NCBI GenBank assembly: GCA_050084515.1
Contig: CM114272.1
Location: forward strand, 45,136,001-45,200,000
Reading direction: 5' to 3'
DNA from: Blasia pusilla
Taxonomy: Eukaryota > Marchantiophyta > Marchantiopsida > Blasiales
Length of the DNA stretch: 64,000 nucleotides
In this document: one piece after another, positions 22,360 through 32,776 of the stretch
How the letters are laid out: each line of letters begins with the position of its first letter
Position numbering within the stretch: the stretch's first letter is position 1
Notes under the pieces: generated by a model
Databases searched by the model: none
Told to the model about the DNA's origin: nothing
The model's input: only the letters and a program-made list of their open reading frames with translations
Position numbers and translations under genes: made by a program

Positions 22360-22788
22360 GTGGAGGAGGTTATCATCCAGGGATTAACATGTTATCGTCC
22401 AGGGATTAGGAGGTTTCATCGTGGAGATTACGTGTATTTACAACAGGCGGCACCCACGACGCTAGATGTCACTTCAAGGCGCACCATTCTAGGTGTGCGC
22501 GAGATATTATCGACCAGAGTCCTCATGTTAGAGGGACAGGATGGTATGGTTTGGAAGGATCATGTGCACAATTGTGCGCCATGTCATCCTCCGAACGTAG
22601 ACGGGACATTGGATCCAAGCTTGGCAGTGGTACGTGCAGGCTTGAGGTGTATGTTGTGCGGATTTGCGAGGGGTGCAGCCACCATGTTGGTATGTGATGG
22701 TTATTCTCGAGGGTGGCATATGTCATGTCTGATCCCCCCTCTTGATGGGGTTCCCACGGGACGATGGATGTGTCCGAGATGTGTATAG
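22360..22788 (+). pseudogene. Element A integrase C-terminus fused to a PHD finger
   Basis: The first 80 or so codons are the Gypsy integrase C-terminal domain (FHRGDYVYLQQ, LMLEGQDGMVWKDH, NCAPCHPPNVDG). A PHD finger follows from Cys codon 22648-22650: C-x2-C, MLVCDGY, GWHMSC, PPLDGVPTGRWMCPRC, ending at the TAG 22786-22788. PHD fingers usually bind histone H3 tails. Here it takes the place that a chromodomain has in chromoviruses. The fourth zinc ligand (CDxC) is Tyr (TAT), which a single base change from TGT would explain. Seven of the eight ligands are present. Confidence 0.85.
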
Positions 22789-22847
22789 GGTAGTAGGTCA
22801 TGTCAAAGAGATGTGATATTTTCTATCTGGAGTTGGGAGGATCCAAC

Positions 22848-23004
22848 TGCCAGCTAGGGGGGCGGTTGTGTGATCTCCATGTATATGTATGAGTTGATTT
22901 TTGTACATGTGTGGATCGACTCATGTGTAGGGAAGATTGGTGTTGTGTGGTGTAGATGTGACCAACGATGTATGTTGTGTAGCGATATGTATGGGCACGA
23001 TAGT
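22848..23004 (+). repeat. Polypurine tract and U5-like segment before the 3' LTR
   Basis: A purine run (agctaggggggcgg, about 22851-22864) of the kind that primes plus-strand synthesis is followed by about 140 bp starting tgtgtgatctccatg. This segment is a close copy of the last 143 bp of the 3' LTR (23487-23630) and directly precedes the LTR start at 23005. It looks like an LTR-LTR junction whose first LTR lost everything but its end. The alternative is a tandem duplication. Confidence 0.6.
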
Positions 23005-23630
23005 TGTCACATCTGAGTAGCCGATAGGCCGAGATCTATCGTGGATAGGGCGTAGGAGCCAACGGACTATCTTGAGTGTAACTTTATCCCATGGTATCGG
23101 ATGAGATTGAGGATAGGTCCATTGTGTCAGGAATGTTGTTTTTGATAACTTTCATGTTGAGGTCTTTCACAGCCGAGGGACTTGTTGACGAGGTCACCCG
23201 CCCATGGTAACTTGTGCAAGTAGGTTACCAAGGGGAGGGCTATTTTTAGGTGAAGAGCCTTTTGGCTCTTGCCAACCCTATAAAAGAGAGGAAAGTGGCT
23301 TTCCTAAGCCATCTTTCTCATGTTAGGCCGTTGGAGCACCTCTCTTGTATGTGTGTGAGATAGGACTAGGGTGCTAGCATCCAGATTCCTTGATAGCACA
23401 AGGTGGACGAGGCTCGATATGACGATGTAGATTGAGGAGTGGAGGTTTAGGCCGAGAGTGCCGTTTTTACTACTCTGTATTTTTGTTGCGTGATCTCCAT
23501 GTATATGTATGAGTTGATTTTTGTATATGTGTGGATCGACCTGTGTATGGGGAAGATGGGTGTTGTATGGTGTATATGTGACCAGCGATGTATGTTGTGT
23601 AGCGATATATATGCGCATGACAAATTGCAT
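23005..23630 (+). repeat. 3' LTR of element A
   Basis: It runs from TGTCACATCTGAGTAGCCG to GCGCATGACA, with TGTCA/TGACA short inverted ends. A TATA-like ctataaaagag lies at about 23278. It is followed by AATT and then LINE copy 1 sequence. It lacks the B-LTR block seen in the 5' LTR. Confidence 0.8.
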
Positions 23631-25262
23631 GTCTCATAGCCAAACTTAAGTCCTTCATTCTTGCTGCTACTTCGGCCGTCCAACCGTTTGCACGTGTCGG
23701 TTGATACACCAAGTGAGAATGTGTTGGATCAACAACCACCACATCATCTAATATTCGGAATCCACCTCAAAATATAACAAGATCCATTCTCCAATGGGAG
23801 GTTGCTTGTGAAGTTGAAGGTAGGACATGAAGTTACTCTTGCCCAACGGTGTACCTAGTAATACGAGCCATCAACGTTATCGCCCCTCTAATGATACCAT
23901 GTGTGGACGTTCATTCTCTATCATGTGCACATCGAAGAATATGGATAACCTTTGCATCAATGGGATCCCCGCATACAAAATTTGGCATACCTCATAGAGG
24001 AGGATGGGGAAGTCCAAGGAGTAATCAAAACGTTGTCAAGAATATACTTTGAGGAAGACAAATTAAATGGAAGAATAAGAGAATTTTTGGTAAGCCATGC
24101 CCCTGCTCGTGTACGTGCAAATGAACGGAGACAGGCTGAATGAATGTCAGAGGATGCCTAAGAGAGAATGCTATAATTTTTGATTTGGTGCAAATTCTCA
24201 GAGGTATGCTCTTGACGTCAATCAAGACCTTCCATAATCAATTGATTGAAAGGGCGTTGCTTATGTAGCGAGAGGAAGAAGATCTCAAGCAGATCTCAAT
24301 TGTTGTTGAAATAACAACTCCCCGTCCTCTACATGGGCAATTTGATCCATCAAGATAGGTGTATCTCCTTGTAGAAACCTTGACGTCATAATGGGTGCTA
24401 CCAACATCCAACTCCCCAAAAAATTTGTTGGAGCACATGCAACTGTTGAGGAAAGCCCCACCCCTCCAAAAGAAATATGCAAGATAGCTTGTGGTGAAGC
24501 CAAGACGCCAACTTCTCCCTCAAATTTATTCGGGCCAAGAAGTTGACCAAAAGTTTTCAAGATAGAAGCGTAAAAAAAGGCCAAACGATGTAAGAACGCT
24601 GAAGTGGGAGGACATGTGGGAAGAAGGTAGAAGGCACGTTGTAGAAAATATTGGGAGAGAACCCCATAAGCCACTTAGAGAATCCCTAGATGAAGCAATT
24701 CTATGTTGTTCAAAAGGGCCTCATCTAAGAACTTGGAGACATAGTTCATGAAGCCAATTGGGACCCCAAGAATCTGAACCCCTTCAATGCAGATAAGATA
24801 ATCAAGAGTAGACGACGTGAATGTTAAGGGAAGGCATGAAGCAGACTATACCCGCCATTTACTCAGCTAGACTTTAAGGTTTAAGCTCCCCAAAAATGGG
24901 TATAAGTAGAAACCACTTCAGAAGGATGACCCATAATGTGGGTATCATCAACAATATAAGGGAAAAGAAAAGATGGAAATGCTAGGCAGATGTGTGAAGA
25001 GCATGAAAATGTGCAATGGCAGAGAATGGGCCACCCATTGGATCACCTTCACGCATGCCACAAGTTGATTGGAGAATAATATATTCTCCACAAGAGGCAT
25101 GATGCAAATAGATAATGGGCATATGACATGCATAGAAGGAGCGGACAAATAAAATGAGAATCGCAAGTTTTCCTCCTGCACAATGTAACTCCTCAAATAT
25201 GGCCACACGAGAAAGTGAATTGAATGCGTTAGCCACATCTATTTGAAGTGCTACCCACTCTA
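23631..25262 (-). mobile_element. LINE copy 1, reverse transcriptase part
   Basis: On the minus strand this is a decayed non-LTR retrotransposon ORF. RT block: VANAFNSLSRVAIFEEL and CGMREGDPMGGPFSAIAHFH (about 25230-24990), the NAFN and G.rQGDP motifs of LINE RTs. Downstream parts match LINE copy 2 closely: LSQYFLQRAFYLLPTCPPTS and FGQLLGPNKFEGEVGV (24674-24285), then DPTHSHLVYQPTRANGWTAE (about 23740-23640). The frame is broken many times. The 5' part is truncated at about 25262 and the 3' part continues at 11500-11230 across element A. Confidence 0.87.
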
Positions 25263-26440
25263 GATGTCGAGAAAGCTAGGAAGAAATCTTATCGATTTCA
25301 TGCTCAAGCGATGAACTTGAGTATGGATGATTGGCGGGTTACTTACATGTTATCGGCGGTGCTTGAAGTTGAGTTAGATCAATCGCTTCAAGCACGGAAT
25401 GAAGACCTAGTTGCCAAAGAATGCATATTGACTTGGGAGGAATGGCTACCAAGCATCGTTGTTGGATCCTTTGTTCTTCGCGCAATTCTATAAGAATTAC
25501 ATTATTGTATTCTACCCAACGCAATCGTATGATTTGACCGCCAAACTAGTAAATCTTTATTATATTTTATGGAATTAGCACAAAGATCCTGAAGCTCGAG
25601 GAATCAAATTTGGGGAATTGGTTAGGACCCATGTCACACAAATGGTGGACGCATTGCAACGCGGAATTAAGTCCTACTTAGGTCCTTTCCTAGCACATCT
25701 TTATATGCATAAACAAGAGCTATTTGTTTTGGAGTAACAACTTGGCTTGGTGCCCAAGTCAAGTTGTTACTCCAAAACCCAAGGGCTCTTGTTTATGCAT
25801 GTATGAGCTCATTGTTACTCCAAAACCGATCAAATAACGCTCGAATTACTTATACCAAAATGGAGTCACATTTTGTTACTACATGAAACTTAGAGAGGGG
25901 GAAGAGTTTAGTTCACTTAAGATTGCCCAAATCACAACAACTAAACTTACTTGCAATGAACTTGTAACTCAAAATCAAAAAAATGGTGCGTGTTATATTT
26001 GCAAAAAAAAATACTATGATCATTTATTTTAATTAAAAATAATGACATTGAATTTATAATAGTCGTGCTAGGGTGAGTAGCATAGAATTACTAAAAAATT
26101 TAAAAAAAACATGATGGGAGGAAAATGTAGGTTAAACATGCATTTAACTTGACTATTTTAACATGCATTTCCAGGTAGCCCTAAACTTGTTCCGCGTTTA
26201 GGGTTCAATGGCCTAATAAGGTCCCGCGCAACTTAAGAAGCATGAACTTGTTCGATATTGACTTTAGAGCGTGGAAGAGAAAGAAGGAGACTCAGGAAGG
26301 GAGTGGCCGATTGAAGTTTGCAGTTGGGGTCCGGAGGAGAGAAAGTGTCAAGGTGGTGGCAAACACTCCGTTGTCCAGCAAGGCTTGGAATCAATAAGGT
26401 AAAGTGGGTTATTTGTGGTAAAGTGGGTTAAGTACGTACG
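25263..26440. other. AT-rich intergenic DNA without a supported gene
   Basis: One short open frame (25248-25493) has no recognisable motif. Apart from the hairpin at 25705-25800, the region is A/T-rich with homopolymer runs around 26000-26110. I see no coding sequence. Confidence 0.4.
25705..25800. repeat. Long imperfect hairpin (MITE- or miRNA-precursor-like)
   Basis: Left arm 25705-25750 and right arm 25755-25800 pair as 16 bp (atgcataaacaagagc / gctcttgtttatgcat), a small internal loop, then 25 bp with one G-T pair, closing on a 4-base loop. A third copy of the inner motif ttgttactccaaaac lies just downstream at about 25813. The size and asymmetric internal loop fit either a tiny foldback transposon or a small-RNA precursor. 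No target-site duplication was identified. Confidence 0.75.
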
Positions 26441-27000
26441 AAGCCCCGTCTAGAGCGGGGTGGCCCCATGTGTCCATGCGTCATCTTCTGAAGCTCCGCC
26501 ACAAGCCTTTTTGGCTGCAGGGAAGATAGGCATGCTCATTCCAAATTTGAAACTGTCAAGCTTGTTCATCAGTTTGCCGACCGCTCTCTCTCTCCGCAAG
26601 ATCCTCGTCGCAAAGTGAGCTGCGAGATTGGTCATCTCGCGAAAGATGAAATGTGAGAGTTTTTGCAAATAGTTTTTGAGGCACTGTCATCGCATGCCTG
26701 GGAGGTCGGGCACATTATCCTTTGTTTTGCGCAAGCTGCTACTTGTTAAAGGAGTCCGGTTTCCCTTACTGCTGACCTCTCTGATCGTTGATAGGGCTTC
26801 GCAAAGACTGGGGATGGGGACGATTGTCAACGTTTTTCCCCATTTCTTTCTTTTTTCCTCTCGCATTGCCCTTTCCGTGTTGCTTTGGTCCTCGCTGATG
26901 GAAGAAAGGTGCACCCAAGCTAGAGGAAAATCAAGGCCGAATGGAATTACGACGTTTTCGTCGAGTAGTCCATCCACGTAGAATGCTTGTTATGCCCGGT
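26441..27000. other. No confident gene
   Basis: A GC-richer block with short frames on both strands, for example minus-strand 26668-26450 containing a basic segment ATRILRRERAVGKLMNKL. It may belong with the minus-strand LRR pseudogene that follows, but no family can be named. Confidence 0.35.
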
Positions 27001-27093
27001 GGTCCAAGAGTTTCGGCTCAGACGTCCTTCACTCACGAACCAAAAGTTTACGGTGCACTGCATTCGGACATATTATGAGTACAACTTTCAGCC

Positions 27094-27094
<1 letters not shown>

Positions 27095-27132
<38 letters not shown>
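27095..27132. repeat. (TC)19 microsatellite
   Basis: An uninterrupted dinucleotide run of 38 bases marks the point where the minus-strand LRR pseudogene stops being recognisable. Read on the minus strand it encodes an artificial Arg-Glu run. Confidence 0.97.
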
Positions 27133-27134
<2 letters not shown>

Positions 27135-27932
27135 CTAAACGAATCGGAAGTCTTGAATCGCGCTGCTGTGCTCCACACTGGAATGTCCGACATCCGCAAG
27201 CCGTCCATGTCGCCCAGCGATGCAGGAATGGTTCTGTCTAGGCTGTTCACCTGCAAGTATAAGGTCTGCAGCTTCTTCAAATTCCCCAAAGACTCAAGGA
27301 GCCGCCCCACCAAGCCATTGGTGTTCAGATCAAGATATTGGAGATTGGTCAAGGTTCCAATGCCCAAAGGAAACCCCGAGCCCGTGAAGAAATTTCCGAA
27401 CAGATCCAGGTACCATATCACTTCTCGATTTGGCAATATCCTCCGAGATATTACCCCACAGCAGATTGTTGTGCAGATCTAGAACTTCTATGCTGATGAG
27501 ATTCTGAAAGCCTGAGGGGATGGTCCCGCTAAGATTATTGGAGTTAAGGTCGAGGTGGTGGAGCGATGTCAGATTAAAGTACGTAGGCGGAATTGGACAC
27601 GTGAAATTATTGAACCTCAGGGAAATGTTGAGAAGAGTATCAATGTGTCCCAAACTTTCCGGAATCGAACCCGACAGGAAGTTGGATCCCAGACTCACAT
27701 TTGGCAGAGATTTGATGCCTTCGATACTCTCTGGGAACGTACCCAAAATGTTCGACGAATTGAGATTGATTCCCGTCACCTGCCCCTCACTGCAAACGAC
27801 GCCGTTCCAATTACATGGAGTTGCATCCAGTTCGTTCCAATTTTTGAGAGGACTCAGGGGATCATCGCGCGGACAAAGACCTAGAAACCACACAGTAGTA
27901 GCGTTTCTTCCAGGCGCTTTATCATGTTCCTT
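27133..27932 (-). pseudogene. LRR receptor-like protein, N-terminal LRR fragment
   Basis: On the minus strand this starts with an LRR N-terminal cap (PLSPLKNWNELDATPCNWNG then VVC) followed by about eight plant-type leucine-rich repeats, for example LPNVSLGSNFLSGSIPESLG and LHHLDLNSNNLSGTIPSGF. A frameshift near 27430 moves the remaining repeats (TNLQYLDLNTNGLVGRLLES, LKKLQTLYLQVNSLDRTIPA) into another frame. The sequence ends at the TC microsatellite. No signal peptide, transmembrane segment or kinase is visible, so this is a truncated copy of an extracellular receptor domain. Confidence 0.85.
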
Positions 27933-29570
27933 TGTGTCTATTTTCTGTCGTAGGGTCTAGAGCAGCTGCAAGATCGAGCGGGGTGTATCACAAGCAGGAC
28001 TTTCTTATCCCAGGTCGACGTATGGTTTGTACGTGATATTCGGGGAGCTGATGTAGAGGTTTCTGTTCCTTGTGTGGAATGTTCTTAGTTTGTGGAGTTG
28101 CTTGACCAGATTTCACATGTGGGACGGGGAAATTGTTCGTCGAGGGATCTGTGTGATTGTTGATCTCGGTTACGCGGCGGATCTCCCGGTAGTTTGGTAA
28201 TGGTATTGGTGATTGTTCTTTAAGCAGTGTGATTATTTCCCTGAGATCACTCGCCACCATTTAATTGGAAATGATGCCAGGATAGTGGATATTATTCAAT
28301 TAGACTAGAAATAGTTGTTTTCAGCTTGAGAGTTTTATCCCATACAGCAGCAGTGGTACCAAGCAGTGTGCTAGTTCAGATGGATCGCCGGTCATCCATG
28401 TGGAGCCCAAACAATGTCGGTGACAAGGGGAAGCCTTGTTTTTTGTGGTGTTTGACGACAACGTGGCAGATCTAATGGCAAACATAGACCCGGTTGGACG
28501 GTGCTTGAGAGACTACTCATCAAGTAGTTTCTGTCATGACTTTGCAACCTTGACCCCATGTCGGCTTGTGAGTGTTGAAGACTGGAATGTTAAAGACTGG
28601 GATGACTGTCAATGCTACAGAGAGACAACTCATTAATTGGTAGCTATCATAGCCTTGTGAGCATGTCCTGTTGTAGAGAGAGAAGTGAAGAAGGTACCAT
28701 ATGAGAGAAGGGAGTCACGCTCATAAAGTGGGAGTGTTGACTTAAAGTGTTGGTGCATAGATTTGAGTGTTAGAACTTGGAGGGGTTCCACCCTTCTGAC
28801 ATCACACCAAATCTGTCCTAGCTGCATCATACCCCAAAACAATCTCAGCTGCACAACGTCAAGCCTGTCGTTTGTTTGGTGTTGGGATCCTATACACGTT
28901 TGTTTGGTGTTGGGATCCTACGCACCTCTCTCGGAGCCTAACTCTTTTCTGCCTCATCTCAATCTAGCTAATTCATAGTTCCAGGGTCGGTTGGCTATGC
29001 AACATTCCTATTCTTGGAGTGAATCATCGTTTTCCGCTCCTATTACACCGTGTCCCCTAGTCCGCTCTCTTGGTCGTGCACATGAATGACCTATCTCCAT
29101 AGTGGATGAAGAGAAAAAATCTCTCGATTCTCTCTCGTTTGGACCGATCATTGAGTATCCTTGTTTGCACAAGTAGAGCTACAGATCGAAGAGAACAAAC
29201 GCTCGTTATTATGTGAAAGCTTTGTAATGTGCGAGGACGAATCCTCCGTTGGGTAAGAGGACGGTCAGATGTGACAATCGTTGGTGGCTGGTAGAGCTTT
29301 CAAAGAGCCAGATCATATAGTGAGTAGATACAAAATTCTGGAAGCTCAGTCTTTAACTATTCTTATGTATTTTTTAGTAAATATTTCACAGATTCACTCG
29401 AATGGAGAGAGACGTCTTGTAGTCATTAAATAGTGGTACGTTGTAGCCGAGGTTGTAGCCTTGTGAACCGTGGAGAGAGAAGTCTTAGGAATGTAACATC
29501 CTTCATGTCTCAGGATGGTATGAGTGTAATGGCACATGTTTCGTTATAACCAATGGCTCAATACGAAATA
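27933..29570. other. No supported gene; one short tandem duplication
   Basis: Short frames only. A 28-bp unit (cgtttgtttggtgttgggatcctatac and its neighbour) is repeated twice at 28869-28924. A minus-strand frame at 28260-27988 beginning MVASDLREIITLLKEQ has no family I recognise. Confidence 0.4.
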
Positions 29571-30190
29571 GAGTACTTCTTATCCATATTGAGGAGCCTT
29601 CCTTTTGAAGTGAAGGTCAAGATCTTTACCATGAGTAGGCCTTCTAGTCTCTTGGATCATGTCCTAGCCCTCTAAGAATCTGTAAGGACAAACATTTGCT
29701 ACTATCATGCTTGCTCTGAGCGTTATTGGACCCCAAATAGGCGACAAAGGTAGACTAGGAATTGGCTATTCCGCTTAGAAGATCGCCACATGTATGTGTA
29801 ATTTGTAGACTTTGTTATGTGGAGGGAGGATAGATGAGCACTATTAGCATGGATAATGCTTGGGGTCACCCGCAAAGTCACCCTTCATATCTGTCATGAT
29901 GCAGGGGGAATTATCCCTGGGGAGGATTATCCCATAGTTAGGAAAGCACAAGCCTTGCTTGAATATGCACGTTCTATTGGTGGCCAGACAGTGGAGGTTA
30001 TTCTTGAGTATTGTAATATTTGAGAAGTTGTCACCCTGGGGAACTTAGTATGCATTCGCTCAAGTCTTAGAACCATTTAAGGGAAAGTTTGCATATATTG
30101 CCTAAACATATGTCGTGATACTGCAGTATGGCAACGGGTCAGATCTGCAACCTAACTTGAGGCCCTTTATATGGCTTGCGGATACCAATT
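29571..30190 (+). pseudogene. Coding-like relics, possibly retrotransposon gag
   Basis: Around 29590-29720 a frame reads FFLSILRSLPFEVKVKIFTM then SSLLDHVLAL, faintly like the end of a gag domain (LPxEVK...tL..al.la). Around 29875-30180 another frame reads VTLHICHDAGGIIPGEDYPI and IGGQTVEVILEYCNI, interrupted by stops. Neither can be assigned with confidence. Confidence 0.3.
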
Positions 30191-30654
30191 TGTAATTGTA
30201 AATAGAAAAGACAATAAGAGGATCCAATTTTTGTATTCATTGATTGAGTCATGCTTATTTTTCTTCATTGATGGAATCAAACTTATTTTAAGGGGCCATG
30301 GTGCATGTACACTCTTGACCTTGGACAATAAATGACCCTATTACGGGGATGTATGCAACCAAACAATCAGTAAGAAGTAGTTGTTTTTGTAGAAACAAGT
30401 GCTTCTTATGCTACTTAACTTCAACTTGTTCTTTGTACAGGTACCAAAGGATTGAGTATTGGAAATCCGAGTATTGTGAAGGGTACATGTAATCTCCACA
30501 TCCAATGAAATCCATTTTTAAGCTTTTGTTTGCCATGTCTAAATCATAGACATTTAGTATACATTAAAGTTCTACACCTAATAGTAATCTTCACTTGTTT
30601 AGCAAGGTAAATTGGATGCTATGCACCACATTGTAGCATTCCCCTTCAGATATT

Positions 30655-31197
30655 GTGGAGGACATCGTCTACAACAGTGTTGTTGTGCATGATCATGACG
30701 CCGGAGTTTATTGTGTCTCTGAAGTTAGTGGGCCTCATACATATCACTTTTCCCTGATATGGTTGATGTGGGGTGAGTGTGATGGGAGGTTGGAGTCTAC
30801 GAAGTGTTACATTCAGTTGGGTATCATAAAAAATGTGGTACTTCATATTTGCCACAATGTAGACTTTCGGATATTCTCACACAATGGCAGGCGCTTCTTC
30901 CACTCCGAGCCCCATGTCTACGATGACAGAAAGTTGTCAATGATCGATGTCATTCGAAGAATCTGCATGGAGTTCAACATGCTTTTCTCCGTAGAGAATT
31001 ATGCCTTGTGTCCTACCGACATTGACTCTTGCTCACAAATAACATGTCTAACCGGGCGCACATTGTGTGATGGCTCAATTCTACGTGATCACACCTTTTG
31101 CCCTTGTTGTAGTGATGATTGTGCATGGCCACCACAAGATAGGACCCTATCGTTGCCTAATGAGCCTAGTGATCTCGTGGACTTTCTTCAAGCCTAA
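30655..31197 (+). CDS. Hypothetical Cys-rich ORF upstream of the PHD/BRCT gene
   Basis: An intact frame of 180 codons runs from ATG at 30655 to TAA. It contains GPHTYHFSLIWLMWGECDGR, a Phe/His-rich middle, and a C-terminal CPTDIDSCSQITCLTGRTLC and CPCCSDDCAWPP cluster with seven or more Cys that could bind zinc. I recognise no family. It may be an exon of the same degraded gene as the PHD and BRCT segments 700 bp downstream on the same strand, or a separate transposon ORF. Confidence 0.4.
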   Translation: MEDIVYNSVVVHDHDAGVYCVSEVSGPHTYHFSLIWLMWGECDGRLESTKCYIQLGIIKNVVLHICHNVDFRIFSHNGRRFFHSEPHVYDDRKLSMIDVIRRICMEFNMLFSVENYALCPTDIDSCSQITCLTGRTLCDGSILRDHTFCPCCSDDCAWPPQDRTLSLPNEPSDLVDFLQA

Positions 31198-31884
31198 ATT
31201 TTCCACTATCAATTTTTCTATCTATCTAGGTTGAAGTCTTAGGCCACATACACTCGTAAAATGGACACTCAGATAATGAACTCAAAGCAACATAGATTAA
31301 TGTCTGGATAGGGTTGGGAATGACATTAAGTTTCAATATAAATGGATATTTTAAGGTGTATATATTAATATGGTGTTCATATGGTATGTCCTCCTTCTTG
31401 TATACCTCTCAAACACTTCATACCTACCTAATCTGAGGGTCTTGCAATTGTACTGCATAAGGCTCCAAGTCACACCTTGTCAGACCATAAAATGATGGAT
31501 GTAAATTATGTGTACACAATTTCTTATTTTTCTGATTATCCTGGTTGTCTCCCCCTTGTGTCATTTCACCCCATTTGTGTATATTCAAAAATTATAGTTA
31601 TATGTAAGGTTCAATATGGAATTCAGGCATGGGTTCTTGGAAGTTTATCATTTTTCTCAATTGGCTCCACAAAAGATAGTACGCGTATTTTCCTATCTGA
31701 TATTGTAGACATACATACCCTAAATGGACATTGTTGAAGTCATTTATTGTCTTGTTTGCAAAAATCCAAGAGCAACCAACGTACAAGGATAGCGCGCCCG
31801 AAGTACCAGGCCAAGAAAATCCCCGAGGTGAGCACTTATGTGCCATATATTGCACTCTAGGTCCTCTAGAAGGCAACCGCATTT

Positions 31885-32445
31885 GTGCAAATCTGTGATG
31901 ATGGGGAGGTCCTGGTTGTTTGCGAATGGCCTTGTGCCAGACACTTCCACGTAACTGCAGAATCAGCGGGGGCTATAGAGAACTCGTGTCCAGGGGTCAA
32001 CCTCCCACCTAACCACAAGGGGAGCTGGTTGTGCCAGGATTGTGTGAAGCAATTAGCCAAGTGTGCCAAGTGTGTCCTAGAGGGGAGTTTTGCAGAGAGG
32101 GAGGATTCTGGGCTTCGTGTGAGAAAGTCCCCAGATACCTTTTGTGAGAGGTTTTTTTGCTTTACTTGTTTGCTTGCGGGAGTGGATTCTTGCCCCATGC
32201 ATTATTGCCCAAGATGCCATAAGCACGATAAGGAGTTGTTCGACGACATTGTGTTTTGTCCTAGATGCCCCACTGCATGGCATTGGACTTGCTTGAAGAA
32301 GGCTATGAGCAAGGGTTATGCATGCGATTGGATTATACATAACGATGCTGCATGTGGCGAGGATAGGTGGTGGTTCTTTTGCCACCACCACAAAGTTGAT
32401 CTCACACTTCAGACTCCTTTGAGAGATTATACTTCATGGATTTGA
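31885..32445 (+). pseudogene. EDM2-like tandem PHD-finger segment
   Basis: This is a Cys/His-rich module matching the PHD block of the plant chromatin protein EDM2 in order: CDDGEVLVVCEWPCARHFH, GSWLCQDC, AKCAKC, CPMHYCPRCHK, IVFCPRCPTAWHWTCLKK and WWFFCHHHKVD. EDM2 regulates heterochromatin at transposons and within introns in Arabidopsis. The first CxxC is out of frame because of an apparent extra A near 31893, so the copy is broken. A BRCT-like segment follows on the same strand after an intron-like gap. Assignment is from recalled family layout. Confidence 0.7.
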
Positions 32446-32776
32446 TTTCAGGTTGGCGGATGAGAAATCCGTGTATGAACAAAATTCCGTGGCATCTTTT
32501 GAGATCGCAGGGTAGCCACTTTTGATACATAGAGGGTTGAGGCTCTAAACATGCTTACTAGGTAGGTGGTATGACTTCATATAGAGACTCACCGTTACCT
32601 ACCCTCTGATTTTGAGAGTTCCAATCTTTTGAAATTTTGATTCAACGGCCAAAATTGCAAAACTATATAATATAAGGTTTATTATCAACATTATGCATTA
32701 GACATGTTTTGGAAGAATGAAATGTAATTGTGGTGGTTTCTAAAAGACTCTTGACTAGGATATGTCTGGTTGCAGG

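Larger units (their letters stand above)
11501..23630 (+). mobile_element. Gypsy element A with DNMT3-like methyltransferase and PHD finger
   Basis: This is a Ty3/Gypsy-type LTR retrotransposon of 12.1 kb including nested insertions. Terminal bases are TGTCA...TGACA, and the flanks are AATT on both sides, a 4-bp (possibly decayed 5-bp) target duplication within LINE copy 1. The order is LTR, long leader, gag with two zinc knuckles, aspartic protease, cytosine-5 methyltransferase, RT and RNase H, integrase, PHD finger, polypurine tract, LTR. Gag to methyltransferase are in one frame apart from stops. A frameshift near 17548 precedes RT. Integrase is split by a 2.2-kb element. Many in-frame stops make it inactive. 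Element B and the 46-kb relic are relatives. Confidence 0.9.

Noticed and set aside
27029-27482. Open frames encoding Ser-Leu or Arg-Glu runs
   Set aside because: They are translations of the (TC)19 microsatellite plus antisense of the LRR pseudogene.
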